Numbered from the stretch's first letter, positions 16,546 to 24,801 are shown. The stretch is 41,969 nt of DNA from Akkermansiaceae bacterium (GCA_026461385.1 JAPJNB010000175.1:1-41969); one strand, 5' to 3'. Notes: generated by a model not told the origin, from the letters alone. Translations and numbers: made by a program.

Positions 16546-17178
16546 TCAGTGGTCGAGCTTGAGCTTTTTGAGCTTGGGTTCGATCACAAAACGGCAGTAA
16601 GGGTTCTTGGATTTATTGAGGTTGTAGTAGTCTTGGTGATAATTCTCCGCTGGATAGAATTCCGAGGCCTTGACGATCTCGGTCACGATAGGAGCCTTGA
16701 AATTCGGACCCGCCGCAGCCTTCGATGCCTCCGCAGTCTTCTTTTGAGCATCGGAGTGGTAGAAAATGGCTGAACGATACTGAGTGCCCGCATCGTTGCC
16801 TTGGCGATTGAGCGTGGTGGGATCATGAAGATCCCAGAACCAAGCGAGTACTTTCTCGTAGGTGATTTTCTTGGGGTCGAAGACCACTTGAACCACTTCC
16901 GCATGGCCTGAGTCGCCATCACAAATTTGTTCGTAAGTTGGATTGGCAATCGTGCCACCCGTGTAACCGGAGGTCGCTGAATAGACACCTTGCAACTGCC
17001 GATACGCTGCCTCGATGCACCAGAAACAACCGGCGCCTAGGGTAGCAACCTCGGCCCCTGCGGGGATCTCGGGCATTTTGGCGGCATGTTTGTCGGCAGC
17101 GGTCATGGTTTTGGGTGGTTCACAGGAGGCAAATGTCGGAATTAACAACAAAAGCAAAAGCGCAAAGCGGCGGTTCAT
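16546..17178 (-). CDS. msrA: peptide methionine sulfoxide reductase MsrA, predicted lipoprotein
   Basis: 210 residues from ATG 17178. The N-terminus MNRRFALLLLLLIPTFASC is a lipoprotein signal with the acceptor Cys at 19, so the enzyme should sit on the periplasmic side of the envelope. The MsrA signature GCFWC (50-54, catalytic C51) and YTGGTIANPTYEQIC follow, with GHAEVVQVVFDP and NYHQDYY further on. MsrA reduces methionine-S-sulfoxide in proteins and peptides. No MsrB domain is fused. It is last in a minus-strand run, 45 bp after the MBL-fold gene. Five extra codons (to 17193) precede the chosen start and are less likely. Confidence 0.94.
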   Translation of the reverse strand: MNRRFALLLLLLIPTFASCEPPKTMTAADKHAAKMPEIPAGAEVATLGAGCFWCIEAAYRQLQGVYSATSGYTGGTIANPTYEQICDGDSGHAEVVQVVFDPKKITYEKVLAWFWDLHDPTTLNRQGNDAGTQYRSAIFYHSDAQKKTAEASKAAAGPNFKAPIVTEIVKASEFYPAENYHQDYYNLNKSKNPYCRFVIEPKLKKLKLDH

Positions 17179-17223
17179 GATGACAAAATACACATAAATT
17201 CGACGGGCGCTCGAGAAATTTTA

Positions 17224-18150
17224 TCACCACTCGATTCCCACTCCCTCCTCTGGAACCACGACTTGGTCGCAGATGCCAAGGCGGCTGGCCTCCTTGAGAA
17301 GCCGCTGGACCGGCTCGTGTCGCGGCTCATTTCCTAACAGAAAAGTTCCATAGTGCATGGGAATCAGCACTTTCGCACCGAGATCTGCAAAGGCACGGAC
17401 AGCCTCTTCCGGGTTCATGTGCACATCCCGTCCGCTGGGTGATTCGTATGCCCCGATCGGCATGAGCGCGATGTCGATGTCGCAGCGCTTGCCGATTTCC
17501 TTAAATCCCTCGAAGTAGGCGCTATCGCCACAATGGAACACACTCTTGCCGCACGCGCGAACAATGTAGCCACCGTAGTCCCGATGCACATCATGGATGA
17601 AACGAGCACCCCAGTGGTGCGACGGCGTGTGAATGATCTCGAGGGCACCAAACTGCAATGCATCCCAAATGCGCATCTCGTGGATTGATGGGAATCCCAA
17701 GCGCTTCACAAGCGAACCGCTACCCAGCGGAACCACGATGCCCTTACTGGCTTGGAGGCTCTTCAAACTCGGCTTGTGGAGGTGATCGAAGTGCGCGTGC
17801 GTGACCAAAACCAGATCCACCTCCGGAACGCCGTGGAGGTTCAATCCGGGTTGGCGCTGGCGTTTGACGGGGCCGTGCCATTTCGCCCAGTTGGGATCGA
17901 CAATCACCGAATGGCCGGCAAATTGCAGAAAAAACGATGCGTGCCCGATCCACGTGATTCGGACCTTGTCCAGCTCGGGAGCAGCCAGCACGGGTTCAAG
18001 GATATCGCCATCGGCTCGTTGAAACATGCCAGGTACCACCCGATGGCTCAAAAAACGCAAGTTTCTCGCTGGCCAGCCCTTCTGTGGCAGCAAGCCTGAA
18101 TACCTCGTCGGCATCGAATTCATGGGTAACGGCTCCGGATCTTTTGCCAC
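17224..18150 (-). CDS. metallo-beta-lactamase-fold hydrolase, NAPE-PLD/UlaG-like
   Basis: 308 residues. ITWIGHASFFLQFAGHSVIVDP (65-86) opens the MBL fold; the di-metal motif is THAHFDHLHK (H118, H120, D122, H123), with HTPSHHWGAR, HCGDSAYF and MHYGTF giving the later ligands. The HHWGAR and IGAYESPSGR elements are typical of the N-acyl-phosphatidylethanolamine phospholipase D-like branch and of UlaG-like lactonases. The real substrate is unknown; a phosphodiester or phospholipid is a family-based guess. It starts with GTG at 18150, with AAGG about 10 nt upstream; ATG 18123 is an alternative. It follows pyrF by 49 bp. Confidence 0.88.
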   Translation of the reverse strand: MAKDPEPLPMNSMPTRYSGLLPQKGWPARNLRFLSHRVVPGMFQRADGDILEPVLAAPELDKVRITWIGHASFFLQFAGHSVIVDPNWAKWHGPVKRQRQPGLNLHGVPEVDLVLVTHAHFDHLHKPSLKSLQASKGIVVPLGSGSLVKRLGFPSIHEMRIWDALQFGALEIIHTPSHHWGARFIHDVHRDYGGYIVRACGKSVFHCGDSAYFEGFKEIGKRCDIDIALMPIGAYESPSGRDVHMNPEEAVRAFADLGAKVLIPMHYGTFLLGNEPRHEPVQRLLKEASRLGICDQVVVPEEGVGIEW

Positions 18151-18199
18151 TTGGAAAACCTTAGCAGAGATCGGCTAAATAAAATCAAAAACCTTGTGC

Positions 18200-18976
18200 T
18201 TATTTCCCGTATGCCGCCGCAATTTTCTCCACCCAATCTTGCGCCCGCGCGGCGAAACTGCGCTCATCCCCAGCGTAGAGGATGCCACGGGAAACATTGA
18301 TGACATCCGGAGCGCTGCGGGCCGCTGCGGCCAACGAAGCCAAATCCCCACCTTGGGCACCAAGCCCCGGAACCAACAGCGGTGCATCAGGAATCCTCTC
18401 CAACACATCGGCCGCATTCGTCAGACCGACAACATATCCGACATCGGTCGCCCGACCTTCCTCCTTCGCCCGCTCACCCAGGGCGGTGACCAGCTCAAAT
18501 ACCGACCGCCCGTCAGCCAGTTTCTGGCGTTGGAAATCCGCTGAACCAGGATTGGACGTGACGGCTAACAGATAGATCCCCTTCCCCTCCCAGTCGAGGA
18601 ACGGCTCGATGGAGTCATAGCCGAGAAATGGATTGAGCGTGACCGCATCGACATTCCAGCCCGCGAAATAACCCTGAGCATAGTACTTTTGAGTCTCGCC
18701 AATATCGCTTCGCTTCGCATCGAGAATGACCGGTACGTCTTCTGGCATTCCCGCGAGCAGTTCTTCTAACAGCCGAATCCCCTCGATGCCCATCGCCTCA
18801 AAGTAGGCCATGTTTGGTTTGTATGCCGCGGCCCAATTCGTGGTTTCCTCGATCACTTGCTTGAGGAAATCCCTCGCCGCCGCCGCTCCACCTTCTCCCG
18901 GCCGTGGATCGAGCCCGACACAAAGTCGAGAACCCGTAACTTCAATCCGTTTTTGGAGACGATCGGCAAAGCGCAT
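18200..18976 (-). CDS. pyrF: orotidine-5'-phosphate decarboxylase
   Basis: 258 residues of the longer subtype-2 OMP decarboxylase group. SRLCVGLDPRP (16-26) is the N-terminal phosphate/ribose site, AAYKPNMAYFEA carries the first Lys, and LDAKRSDIG (86-93) carries the catalytic Asp-Lys pair with K88. VTSNPGS and VPGLGAQGGD form the phosphate-binding loops. It converts OMP to UMP, the last step of pyrimidine synthesis. No other pyr gene is nearby; it lies 36 bp after the DoxX-family gene and probably shares its transcript. Confidence 0.95.
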   Translation of the reverse strand: MRFADRLQKRIEVTGSRLCVGLDPRPGEGGAAAARDFLKQVIEETTNWAAAYKPNMAYFEAMGIEGIRLLEELLAGMPEDVPVILDAKRSDIGETQKYYAQGYFAGWNVDAVTLNPFLGYDSIEPFLDWEGKGIYLLAVTSNPGSADFQRQKLADGRSVFELVTALGERAKEEGRATDVGYVVGLTNAADVLERIPDAPLLVPGLGAQGGDLASLAAAARSAPDVINVSRGILYAGDERSFAARAQDWVEKIAAAYGK

Positions 18977-19012
18977 GGCTGGAAGTAGCGTAAATCCACG
19001 TCCGCCGTCAAA

Positions 19013-19474
19013 TCACAAAGACTCGCGGACCTCGTCATGCGGCACATCGATCCGCGATTCCATCCACCAAAACCAAGCGAGCAGGGCGAAATAGCCCGCA
19101 AATTCCATGGCTTTGCTCCAATACTGGATCGGCGCGTCACCACCATGACAACCGCAGGAAATGTCCAAACCCTTGGCCCATGCCCACCCTACGGAAACCG
19201 AAAAGATTCCCACCAAGCTCGCAATGACAAGAATCGCACCCCGCCGAAAAATCCCGAGTACGAGGCATACCCCACCCACCAGCTCAAGCCACGGGACCGT
19301 GTAGGCGACAACCGCATCCCATGGGGCTTTGACGAGCTGGTAATTCGCCACATCGTGGGTGAAACGATCCAGCCCAGTGCCAAAAATTTTGACCCCACCG
19401 CTATAAAAAAACCACAGCCCAAGCAAAACGCGGGCGACCAATCCTGCCACCTGCAGCTTGCCGATCACCTTCAT
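19013..19474 (-). CDS. DoxX/MauE-family membrane protein
   Basis: 153 residues with four membrane helices (about 8-27, 55-75, 80-100, 120-138). The N-terminal ARVLLGLWFFYSGGVKIF is the DoxX-type first helix. The loop ISCGCHGG carries a Cys pair (C107, C109) like the C-x-C of MauE-type proteins that work with thioredoxin-like partners, so a role in thiol redox or electron transfer is possible. The ATG overlaps the nuoF stop as ATGA, which ties it to nuoF translation. Function is unknown. Confidence 0.8.
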   Translation of the reverse strand: MKVIGKLQVAGLVARVLLGLWFFYSGGVKIFGTGLDRFTHDVANYQLVKAPWDAVVAYTVPWLELVGGVCLVLGIFRRGAILVIASLVGIFSVSVGWAWAKGLDISCGCHGGDAPIQYWSKAMEFAGYFALLAWFWWMESRIDVPHDEVRESL

Positions 19475-20865
19475 GCAGGTTGCAAGAACCGGCGCTGCGC
19501 CTCCTCCTCCGGATTGTGCGCAAGACTGGCATTCTCAGGCTTGGTATCACCTAACAACTCATCGCGGAACTTCGCAACGATTGCCTCCACCGGCCAAGAT
19601 GAGGCCTCACCAAATGCGCAAATCGTCCGGCCATCGATCTGATAAGCCACACTTTCCAAGGTCTCGATGTCCGCCGGGCTAGCCTCCCCAGCCACCAATC
19701 GATCCGAGATTTTTTTCATCCACGTCGAGCCTTCGCGACATGGCGTGCACTGGCCGCACGATTCATGGGCGTAGAACGCATTGAGGTTGTTGAGCACCCA
19801 TGACATCTTGCGGGTGTCGTCGAGGACAATCACACCGCCGGAGCCTGCCATCGAGCCACACGCTGCGAGGGTGTCGAAATCCATTTGAATGTCCCAGAAA
19901 TCCAGATCTTTCGTCGTGCCATCCGGGTTCTTGAGTTTGAAAACTTCATCGCACTTTAGGATCTTCGAAGAGGATCCACCGGGAATCACTGCCTTGAATT
20001 CACGACCGTCCTTGGGTCCTCCACAAAGGTCGTAAAGAAGCTCACGCATGGTGATTTTTCCCACCTCAACCTCAAAATAGCCCGGATTTTTCACATCGCC
20101 CGAGACGCAAAGGATGCGCGTGCCAGTGTTCCTCGCCACCCCGAGCTTGGCGTACTCATCGCCGCCCATGCGGATGATGTGCTTCACGTGGCAAAGCGAC
20201 TCGACATTGTTTACAATCGTCGGGCACATGTAGAGTCCGAGTGCCGCAGGAAAATACGGTGGCTTGATCCGCGGATACGGGCGCTTGCCTTCGAGCGACT
20301 CGATCAAGCCAGTCTCTTCACCGCAAATGTAAGCCCCTGCGCCACGGTGCACATAAATCTCCACGTCGAAGCCAGATCCAAGCACATTCTTTCCAAGAAA
20401 TTGGTGCGCTCGCGCTTCTTCGATCGCCCGCTCCACGATCAATGCCGCTTCCGGGAATTCCTCCCGAATGTAGATGTAGGCGGTCTTCGCTCCCACCGCG
20501 TAAGCCGAGATCACCATGCCCTCAACCAACTGATGCGGGTCTTGGTGCAAAATGTAGCGATCCTTGAAGGTTCCGGGCTCGGACTCGTCACCATTGCAAA
20601 TCAAATACACGGGCTTGGTGTTGTTCGGCGGAATGAAGGTCCATTTCATGCCCGTCGGAAACCCTGCACCACCGCGACCGCGCAGCCCAGACTTCTTGAC
20701 CTCTTCGGTCACGTCCTTGGGTTGCATCGCAAAGGCTTTCTTCAAATCCTCGTAACCACCGTCACGCAGGTAGCACTCGATCGAAGGATCCCAGCCCTCC
20801 CGATCCACATTCTTGAAAATTAGCCGATGTTCGCGGGCGTGTGGCTGCTTGGTGTAAGTGATCAT
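19471..20865 (-). CDS. nuoF: NADH-quinone oxidoreductase subunit F (NuoF)
   Basis: 464 residues from ATG 20865. SGLRGRGGAGFPTGMKW (59-75) binds NADH/FMN, CNGDESEPGTFKDR is the FMN site, GAGAYICGEETGLIESLEG the nucleotide site, and ESCGQCTPC (C370, C373, C376) with RTICAFG (C416) ligate the N3 [4Fe-4S] cluster. NuoF is the NADH-oxidising subunit of complex I. The frame is open to 21057, but the first 64 residues are low-quality sequence. No nuoE, nuoG or other nuo gene is adjacent; instead it is coupled to a DoxX-type gene. It may serve complex I from a split locus or be part of another NADH-linked complex. The C-terminus (ENASLAHNPEEEAQRRFLQPA) is a polar tail. Confidence 0.93.
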   Translation of the reverse strand: MITYTKQPHAREHRLIFKNVDREGWDPSIECYLRDGGYEDLKKAFAMQPKDVTEEVKKSGLRGRGGAGFPTGMKWTFIPPNNTKPVYLICNGDESEPGTFKDRYILHQDPHQLVEGMVISAYAVGAKTAYIYIREEFPEAALIVERAIEEARAHQFLGKNVLGSGFDVEIYVHRGAGAYICGEETGLIESLEGKRPYPRIKPPYFPAALGLYMCPTIVNNVESLCHVKHIIRMGGDEYAKLGVARNTGTRILCVSGDVKNPGYFEVEVGKITMRELLYDLCGGPKDGREFKAVIPGGSSSKILKCDEVFKLKNPDGTTKDLDFWDIQMDFDTLAACGSMAGSGGVIVLDDTRKMSWVLNNLNAFYAHESCGQCTPCREGSTWMKKISDRLVAGEASPADIETLESVAYQIDGRTICAFGEASSWPVEAIVAKFRDELLGDTKPENASLAHNPEEEAQRRFLQPA

Positions 20866-21163
20866 GCGCAGAATTTCGAGAGCAGTATTGGCAGGGAAAG
20901 CCGCCAAGCAAAACCCAAATTTGCCAAATTTCACCGGAATGTCATGAGCACCCCGGAAAAAGTGGAGCGCCGCCCCTCCCCCCGGAAAGACGACGCCCCT
21001 TTTCTTGCCCCGCCACAAGCCCTCACTTGCTGGCACTGGGCAAACCCTCAACCACACACATCACTCACACGTCATCACCATCGCACGAATGCCGCAGTGT
21101 AACCGGAAAATGATGCTGATTCTCGCGTAGGGCATTCACCCGACAAGGTGCCGACTGCGCGCC
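20866..21163. other. intergenic region between response regulator and nuoF
   Basis: 298 bp with no convincing gene. A plus-strand frame (20827-21102) is antisense to the nuoF 5' end and has no recognisable domain. It should hold the nuoF promoter (minus) and the 3' end of the response-regulator transcript; I could not identify a clear -35/-10 pair or a terminator hairpin. Confidence 0.4.
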
Positions 21164-21793
21164 TCAATCGCTCAAGTGGTGCTGCATCGCGTAGCGGGTC
21201 AACTCGACGTTGGAGGACAAGCCCATTTTCTCGGCAATCCGACTCCGGTAGGTCGCCACGGTCTTGCCACTGAGCGCGAGATCCGAAGCAATTTCCTTGA
21301 TGGTCTTCCCAGATGCAATCATCCGCAAGACCTGCAACTCACGATTTGATAAACTTTCGTGAGATGCCCCCCATGATTCGCCCGCCAACGCTCCCGCCAG
21401 TTGTTCCGCCAACGCCGGACTGATGTACCGCCGCCCCGACAGCACCCGCTGGACCGCTGCAATCAACAAATCGGCCGCGCTTTGCTTGGAAATATACCCT
21501 GCGGCGCCTAACTTCAACGCGCGCAGCGCATAATCTTTCTCCGAGTGAGCACTGATCATGAGAACAGGCAAGGCAGGATGATCGCGCTTGAGGTCCTGCA
21601 GCAAACCCAACCCATTTCTTCCGGGCATGGTGATGTCCACCAACACCAAATCCCACGCCGCATCATTCGCCGCCGCAAGTCCCGCCTTGGAGTCGCTCGC
21701 CTCACCCGCTTCCACATCCTTGAAGTGCTCCTTCAACAAGGAAATCATCCCCCGTCTCACGAGCGCATGATCATCAATGATCAAGACTCTCAT
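21164..21793 (-). CDS. NarL/FixJ-family response regulator
   Basis: 209 residues: a receiver domain (1-120) with acidic pocket D7/D8, phospho-acceptor D53 (VLVDITMPG), switch Ser in MISAH and the conserved Lys in GYISK, then a LuxR-type HTH (about 145-205; LSNRELQVLRMIASGKTIKEIASDLALSGKTVATY). The ATG overlaps the upstream kinase stop as ATGA, giving a classic kinase-regulator pair. Target genes are unknown; the divergent condensation-domain gene and the downstream nuoF are the nearest candidates. Confidence 0.93.
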   Translation of the reverse strand: MRVLIIDDHALVRRGMISLLKEHFKDVEAGEASDSKAGLAAANDAAWDLVLVDITMPGRNGLGLLQDLKRDHPALPVLMISAHSEKDYALRALKLGAAGYISKQSAADLLIAAVQRVLSGRRYISPALAEQLAGALAGESWGASHESLSNRELQVLRMIASGKTIKEIASDLALSGKTVATYRSRIAEKMGLSSNVELTRYAMQHHLSD

Positions 21794-22704
21794 GGCCCCA
21801 AATCTAACTGATGTTCCAATGACGACACTGGAATGGTTAGAGTAACCGTGGTGCCCTTGCCAGAAATTTGTTCAAAGCGAATCCACCCACCGACGCTTTC
21901 AGCTCGCTCACTCATCCCGATCAACCCCAACGACTTCGGATGGTCGAGCGCCCCAGGATCGATGCCCATCCCATCATCATGAACGACCAACTCGAGTCCC
22001 ACTCCTGACACATCGAACGCAACATCGATCCGATGCGCCTGTGCATGCCTCGCCACATTGGTGAGAGATTCCTGAAAAATTCGGAATACCGCCGTGTTAA
22101 TGGCCGCAGGCAGAATTTCTGGCACCTTCCCCAGTTTGACCACGCAGGGAATCCCAGTCCGGTGAGAAAATTGCTCCGCTTCCTCATTCAATGCGATGGC
22201 TAGCCCGAAATGATCTAACGAACTCGGCCTCAGCCCTGCGGCGATCCGCTGCACCGAGGCAATTGTGTTATCAACCATCTCCGAAGACTCTACCAACTTA
22301 TCAATGAGCGGGTTCAAGGTGCGATCTCCACGATCCGCTAACCGATCCTCCACCAAGCGGAGTTGCATTTTAATCCCGGTAAGCAATTGCCCGAGCTCGT
22401 CGTGAATCTCGCGAGCGATCCACGCGCGATCCTCCTCCCTCAAGGTTTGAACGCGTGTCGACAAGCGCCGGGATTGCTGCCTCGCATGCTCGCACTCCGC
22501 AGACCGATGCTTTTCAGCAATCCGCCAGCCATTGTAGGCATGACGTAACACGCAGAATAATAAAACCGCCGTCGTGAGCACCACATTCAATGCCTGCAAC
22601 CCCACACCAACACTCAACGAAACTGAATCCACCGGCAGCCAGAGCCACCAGCGACTGGTGAGAGTCATCCAAAAACTCGCAACGGCTCCGTACAACACGA
22701 CCAT
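21790..22704 (-). CDS. NarX/DegS-type sensor histidine kinase
   Basis: 304 residues from ATG 22704: two N-terminal membrane helices (about 3-16 and 36-54) with only a short loop between them, a coiled linker (60-92), HisKA_3 dimerisation domain with phospho-acceptor H101 (IAREIHDELGQLL), and a HATPase_c domain with N216 (SLTNVARHA), G1 box DDGMGI (243-248) and LGLIGMSERAESVGG. There is hardly any periplasmic sensor, so the signal is likely sensed in or at the membrane or by a partner. The frame is open to 23295, but that part is antisense to the condensation-domain gene. ATG 22857 is an alternative start. Confidence 0.9.
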   Translation of the reverse strand: MVVLYGAVASFWMTLTSRWWLWLPVDSVSLSVGVGLQALNVVLTTAVLLFCVLRHAYNGWRIAEKHRSAECEHARQQSRRLSTRVQTLREEDRAWIAREIHDELGQLLTGIKMQLRLVEDRLADRGDRTLNPLIDKLVESSEMVDNTIASVQRIAAGLRPSSLDHFGLAIALNEEAEQFSHRTGIPCVVKLGKVPEILPAAINTAVFRIFQESLTNVARHAQAHRIDVAFDVSGVGLELVVHDDGMGIDPGALDHPKSLGLIGMSERAESVGGWIRFEQISGKGTTVTLTIPVSSLEHQLDLGP

Positions 22705-22969
22705 GCCGATTCGAGGGACTGGCTTAGGATCGGCGTGCGACCGACACGCTGGGGTGGAGTCCTTCACAACTGAAATGCCTTGGGGGAAAGTGGCGGTGTT
22801 TTTCACAATTGCATGGTGTACTCGATCTGAGACTTGCGGTCGAGTAAGGAATTGCATAAAGCCGCAACCCACGTACAAATTCACCGCAAATCCGATTATT
22901 TTCCGCTCTCCTGTGTGGGTCTGGTTTGGCTGGTTGGTCACGCCCGAGCCAGTCAATCTCCCGATGACG
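22705..22969. promoter_or_regulatory. divergent region between kinase and condensation-domain gene
   Basis: 265 bp between two divergent starts. It must hold both promoters unless the kinase starts earlier (ATG 22857). I see no consensus sigma-70 or sigma-54 promoter and no strong inverted repeat in it. Confidence 0.35.
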
Positions 22970-24163
22970 ATGTCCACCAAATTGCCCCAGAACCCACGAC
23001 TGGCCCCCTTGCAGCGATTGATGCTGCGGGATTCTTTGGCCGACGCCACCTCTGGCCACCACGTGGAGCAGGTGGAAATCGTCTTCGCTCCTGGCCCAGC
23101 GCGTCGCCGAGTCCCCGAGGCATGGCTGGCCACGGTCAGCCTCACCGCTGCGCTCCAACGTTCATTTCTAACGGATGGCGCAAAAGCCTCAAGCGCGGAA
23201 TTTATGGTGCCTGCAACCCCTCTGACCCTGCGCGATGCCACACCAGAATCGTGGGACGCATGGCTCGCGCTGGACCGCACACGCTCACTGCTCATTCCAC
23301 ATCAAGTGCCATGGCGAGCAAGCTACTGGCCCGAGGAAGGGCGCTTTATCTGGACCTTTCATCACGCTCTACTCGATGGTAGATCGATCACAAAAATTCT
23401 TTCAGCCTTCTTGATGAGAATCGCTGGGACCGAAGTCGCCGGCCCACCCCTTGCCCACTGGCAGCCTCCATCACCAGAAACCATCGCCCTAGCAATCGAC
23501 CACTTCCGCAAGAAATTCGCAGACGTGGAGCCGATCCAGTGGACACCCACCGAAAACTATCAGGACTCGGGAGCAGCGGTGCGGATTCTAACTCAAGACG
23601 CCGCGACACGCTTAAAATCATGCGCGAACTCAGCGCGGGTCACCATCCCAACTCTCCTCATCTGGACGTGGGGGCAAGCCCTCATGCGCCACTTCAAGAC
23701 GACAAGCGTCATCGTCGAGCAGTTGCGCGCGGGCGAACCCCAAGAGGGAACCGCTGGATTCACCATGAACACCTTGCCGATCCTCATCCCGCTGGCGGAT
23801 CCTCAAAACAGCTCTACCCAGCTACTCGAATTCCGCGACGAACTCATCGCAGTGCGGTCCATCGAAACCGTATCAGCCGAAGATTTCCCTCCACCGCTTT
23901 TCCCTAACACCCAACACATCTCATCCAGCGTAATCATGATCGAACGCGGCACCTTGCAATACCTAACCGGAATGTTGAGTAAACCTGAAATGGTCGAGTC
24001 TCTCAAGCTCCACGAAGCACCTGGCGAAACGTTGATGGCGACGGCTCATTTGCTGCCAGATCTACAACTGACGGTGGAGGGCCCAGAAAAAAAGTCTTGG
24101 TTAGATCGCTGGGTTTGCGAGCTCGAAAATCTTCTCACCCATGAGCACCATGGATGCCTCTAG
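22970..24163 (+). CDS. stand-alone condensation-domain (CoA/peptide acyltransferase-type) protein
   Basis: 397 residues. FTFHHALLDGRSI-type motif: HHALLDG at 131-137 is the HHxxxDG catalytic motif of the condensation-domain superfamily (NRPS condensation, chloramphenicol acetyltransferase and wax ester synthase-like). APLQRLMLRD near the N-terminus resembles the C1 region of condensation domains. The C-terminal half (FTMNTLPILIPL) fits the NTLP/R-type C5 motif. No adenylation or carrier domain is fused or adjacent. It could acylate a hydroxyl or amine acceptor using a carrier from elsewhere. Starts at 22964 and 22970 are both possible; the latter is chosen. It is divergent from a two-component system. 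Its stop codon overlaps the stop of the convergent glyoxalase gene. Confidence 0.8.
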   Translation: MSTKLPQNPRLAPLQRLMLRDSLADATSGHHVEQVEIVFAPGPARRRVPEAWLATVSLTAALQRSFLTDGAKASSAEFMVPATPLTLRDATPESWDAWLALDRTRSLLIPHQVPWRASYWPEEGRFIWTFHHALLDGRSITKILSAFLMRIAGTEVAGPPLAHWQPPSPETIALAIDHFRKKFADVEPIQWTPTENYQDSGAAVRILTQDAATRLKSCANSARVTIPTLLIWTWGQALMRHFKTTSVIVEQLRAGEPQEGTAGFTMNTLPILIPLADPQNSSTQLLEFRDELIAVRSIETVSAEDFPPPLFPNTQHISSSVIMIERGTLQYLTGMLSKPEMVESLKLHEAPGETLMATAHLLPDLQLTVEGPEKKSWLDRWVCELENLLTHEHHGCL

Positions 24164-24537
24164 GCGCGTTCGAGGATCTCAACTTCGTAGCCGTCTGGAT
24201 CGGTGACAAAGGCCATCTTGCGACCGCCTGAGGAGAATTTCTCGCGCCAGCTAGATGGCCAGATCTCGATGCCTGCCGTATCGAGTTCCCCACAATAGGC
24301 GATGATATCTGACACGCCAAGTGCGGTGTGCATCAAGTCTTCTGGGCAACTTGCCGTGTATTCTGGCGAGTGACAAAGCTCAAGGAATACGTCATTTCCC
24401 GGCAATTCCATGAAGGCAAGGCGATTGCCCTCCGGCGAGTTTTTGAAATCCCCCGCCACGTAGCCAAGTTTTTGATAGAAGGCGACTGAATGATCGAGGT
24501 CGCGAACCCGAATGCGAGTGTGAAGAAAACGAATCAT
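24160..24537 (-). CDS. glyoxalase I-like lyase (VOC family)
   Basis: 125 residues, two beta-alpha-beta-beta-beta VOC modules. Metal ligands line up with lactoylglutathione lyase: H6 (FLHTRIRV), E53 (VFLELCH), H70 (LMHTALGV) and E120 (GYEVEILE). FYQKLGY (20-26) and FVTDPDGYEVE (110-120) are family signatures. GloA isomerises the hemithioacetal of methylglyoxal and a thiol. All four ligands are kept, so it should be an active metalloenzyme, but the thiol cofactor used here is unknown. TAG stop (24160-24162) shares the palindrome CTAG with the convergent gene's stop. Confidence 0.88.
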   Translation of the reverse strand: MIRFLHTRIRVRDLDHSVAFYQKLGYVAGDFKNSPEGNRLAFMELPGNDVFLELCHSPEYTASCPEDLMHTALGVSDIIAYCGELDTAGIEIWPSSWREKFSSGGRKMAFVTDPDGYEVEILERA

Positions 24538-24648
24538 GATGCAGCTAGTCTAACCTAAATCAGGAACATTGCCAAACAACGATTTCATTCAATGCCGATT
24601 CTCTCACCTCGCATGGCGCCCAAGGCGCTCAATTATTTTATCAAATAT

Positions 24649-24673
24649 CCCAGCCAGATAGGCTCTGACTGGG
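24649..24673 (-). terminator. possible terminator hairpin after the small lipoprotein gene
   Basis: CCCAGCCAGA (24649-24658) pairs with TCTGACTGGG (24664-24673) with one C/A mismatch and a 5-nt loop. On the minus strand it is followed by the AT-rich ATATTTGATAAAATAATT rather than a pure U-run. It lies 17 bp beyond the small ORF stop. Confidence 0.5.
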
Positions 24674-24690
24674 AGTGTTGGAGGGCGCAA

Positions 24691-24801
24691 TTACTTCGAT
24701 GACGTGACGGTTGTTTTTGCGGGTGGCGGGGTGTTTGGGCAGCACGATGCAGCGAACAACGAAGCGGCGATGGACATAATAAGCAATTTAGTAATTTTCA
24801 T
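24691..24801 (-). CDS. 36-aa predicted lipoprotein
   Basis: A very short gene inside the 497-bp gap between the glyoxalase gene and lemA. From ATG 24801 it reads MKITKLLIMSIAASLFAASC followed by a 16-residue Pro/Thr/Ser tail (CPNTPPPAKTTVTSSK). The n-region, hydrophobic core and lipobox FAASC with C20 are textbook. The mature product would be only 17 residues, in the size class of entericidin-like small lipoproteins but without sequence similarity that I can see. A hairpin follows. No ribosome-binding site is clear. The rest of the gap (24538-24690, 24802-25034) is AT-rich with no other gene. Confidence 0.5.
   Translation of the reverse strand: MKITKLLIMSIAASLFAASCCPNTPPPAKTTVTSSK

Noticed and set aside
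21020..21045. Second sigma-54-like site (TGGCAC) before nuoF
   Set aside because: The -12 element TTGC is missing at the required spacing, and it points away from nuoF.
20827..21102. 91-codon plus-strand ORF upstream of nuoF
   Set aside because: Mostly antisense to the nuoF start and promoter region; low-complexity Pro/His-rich tail; no domain.
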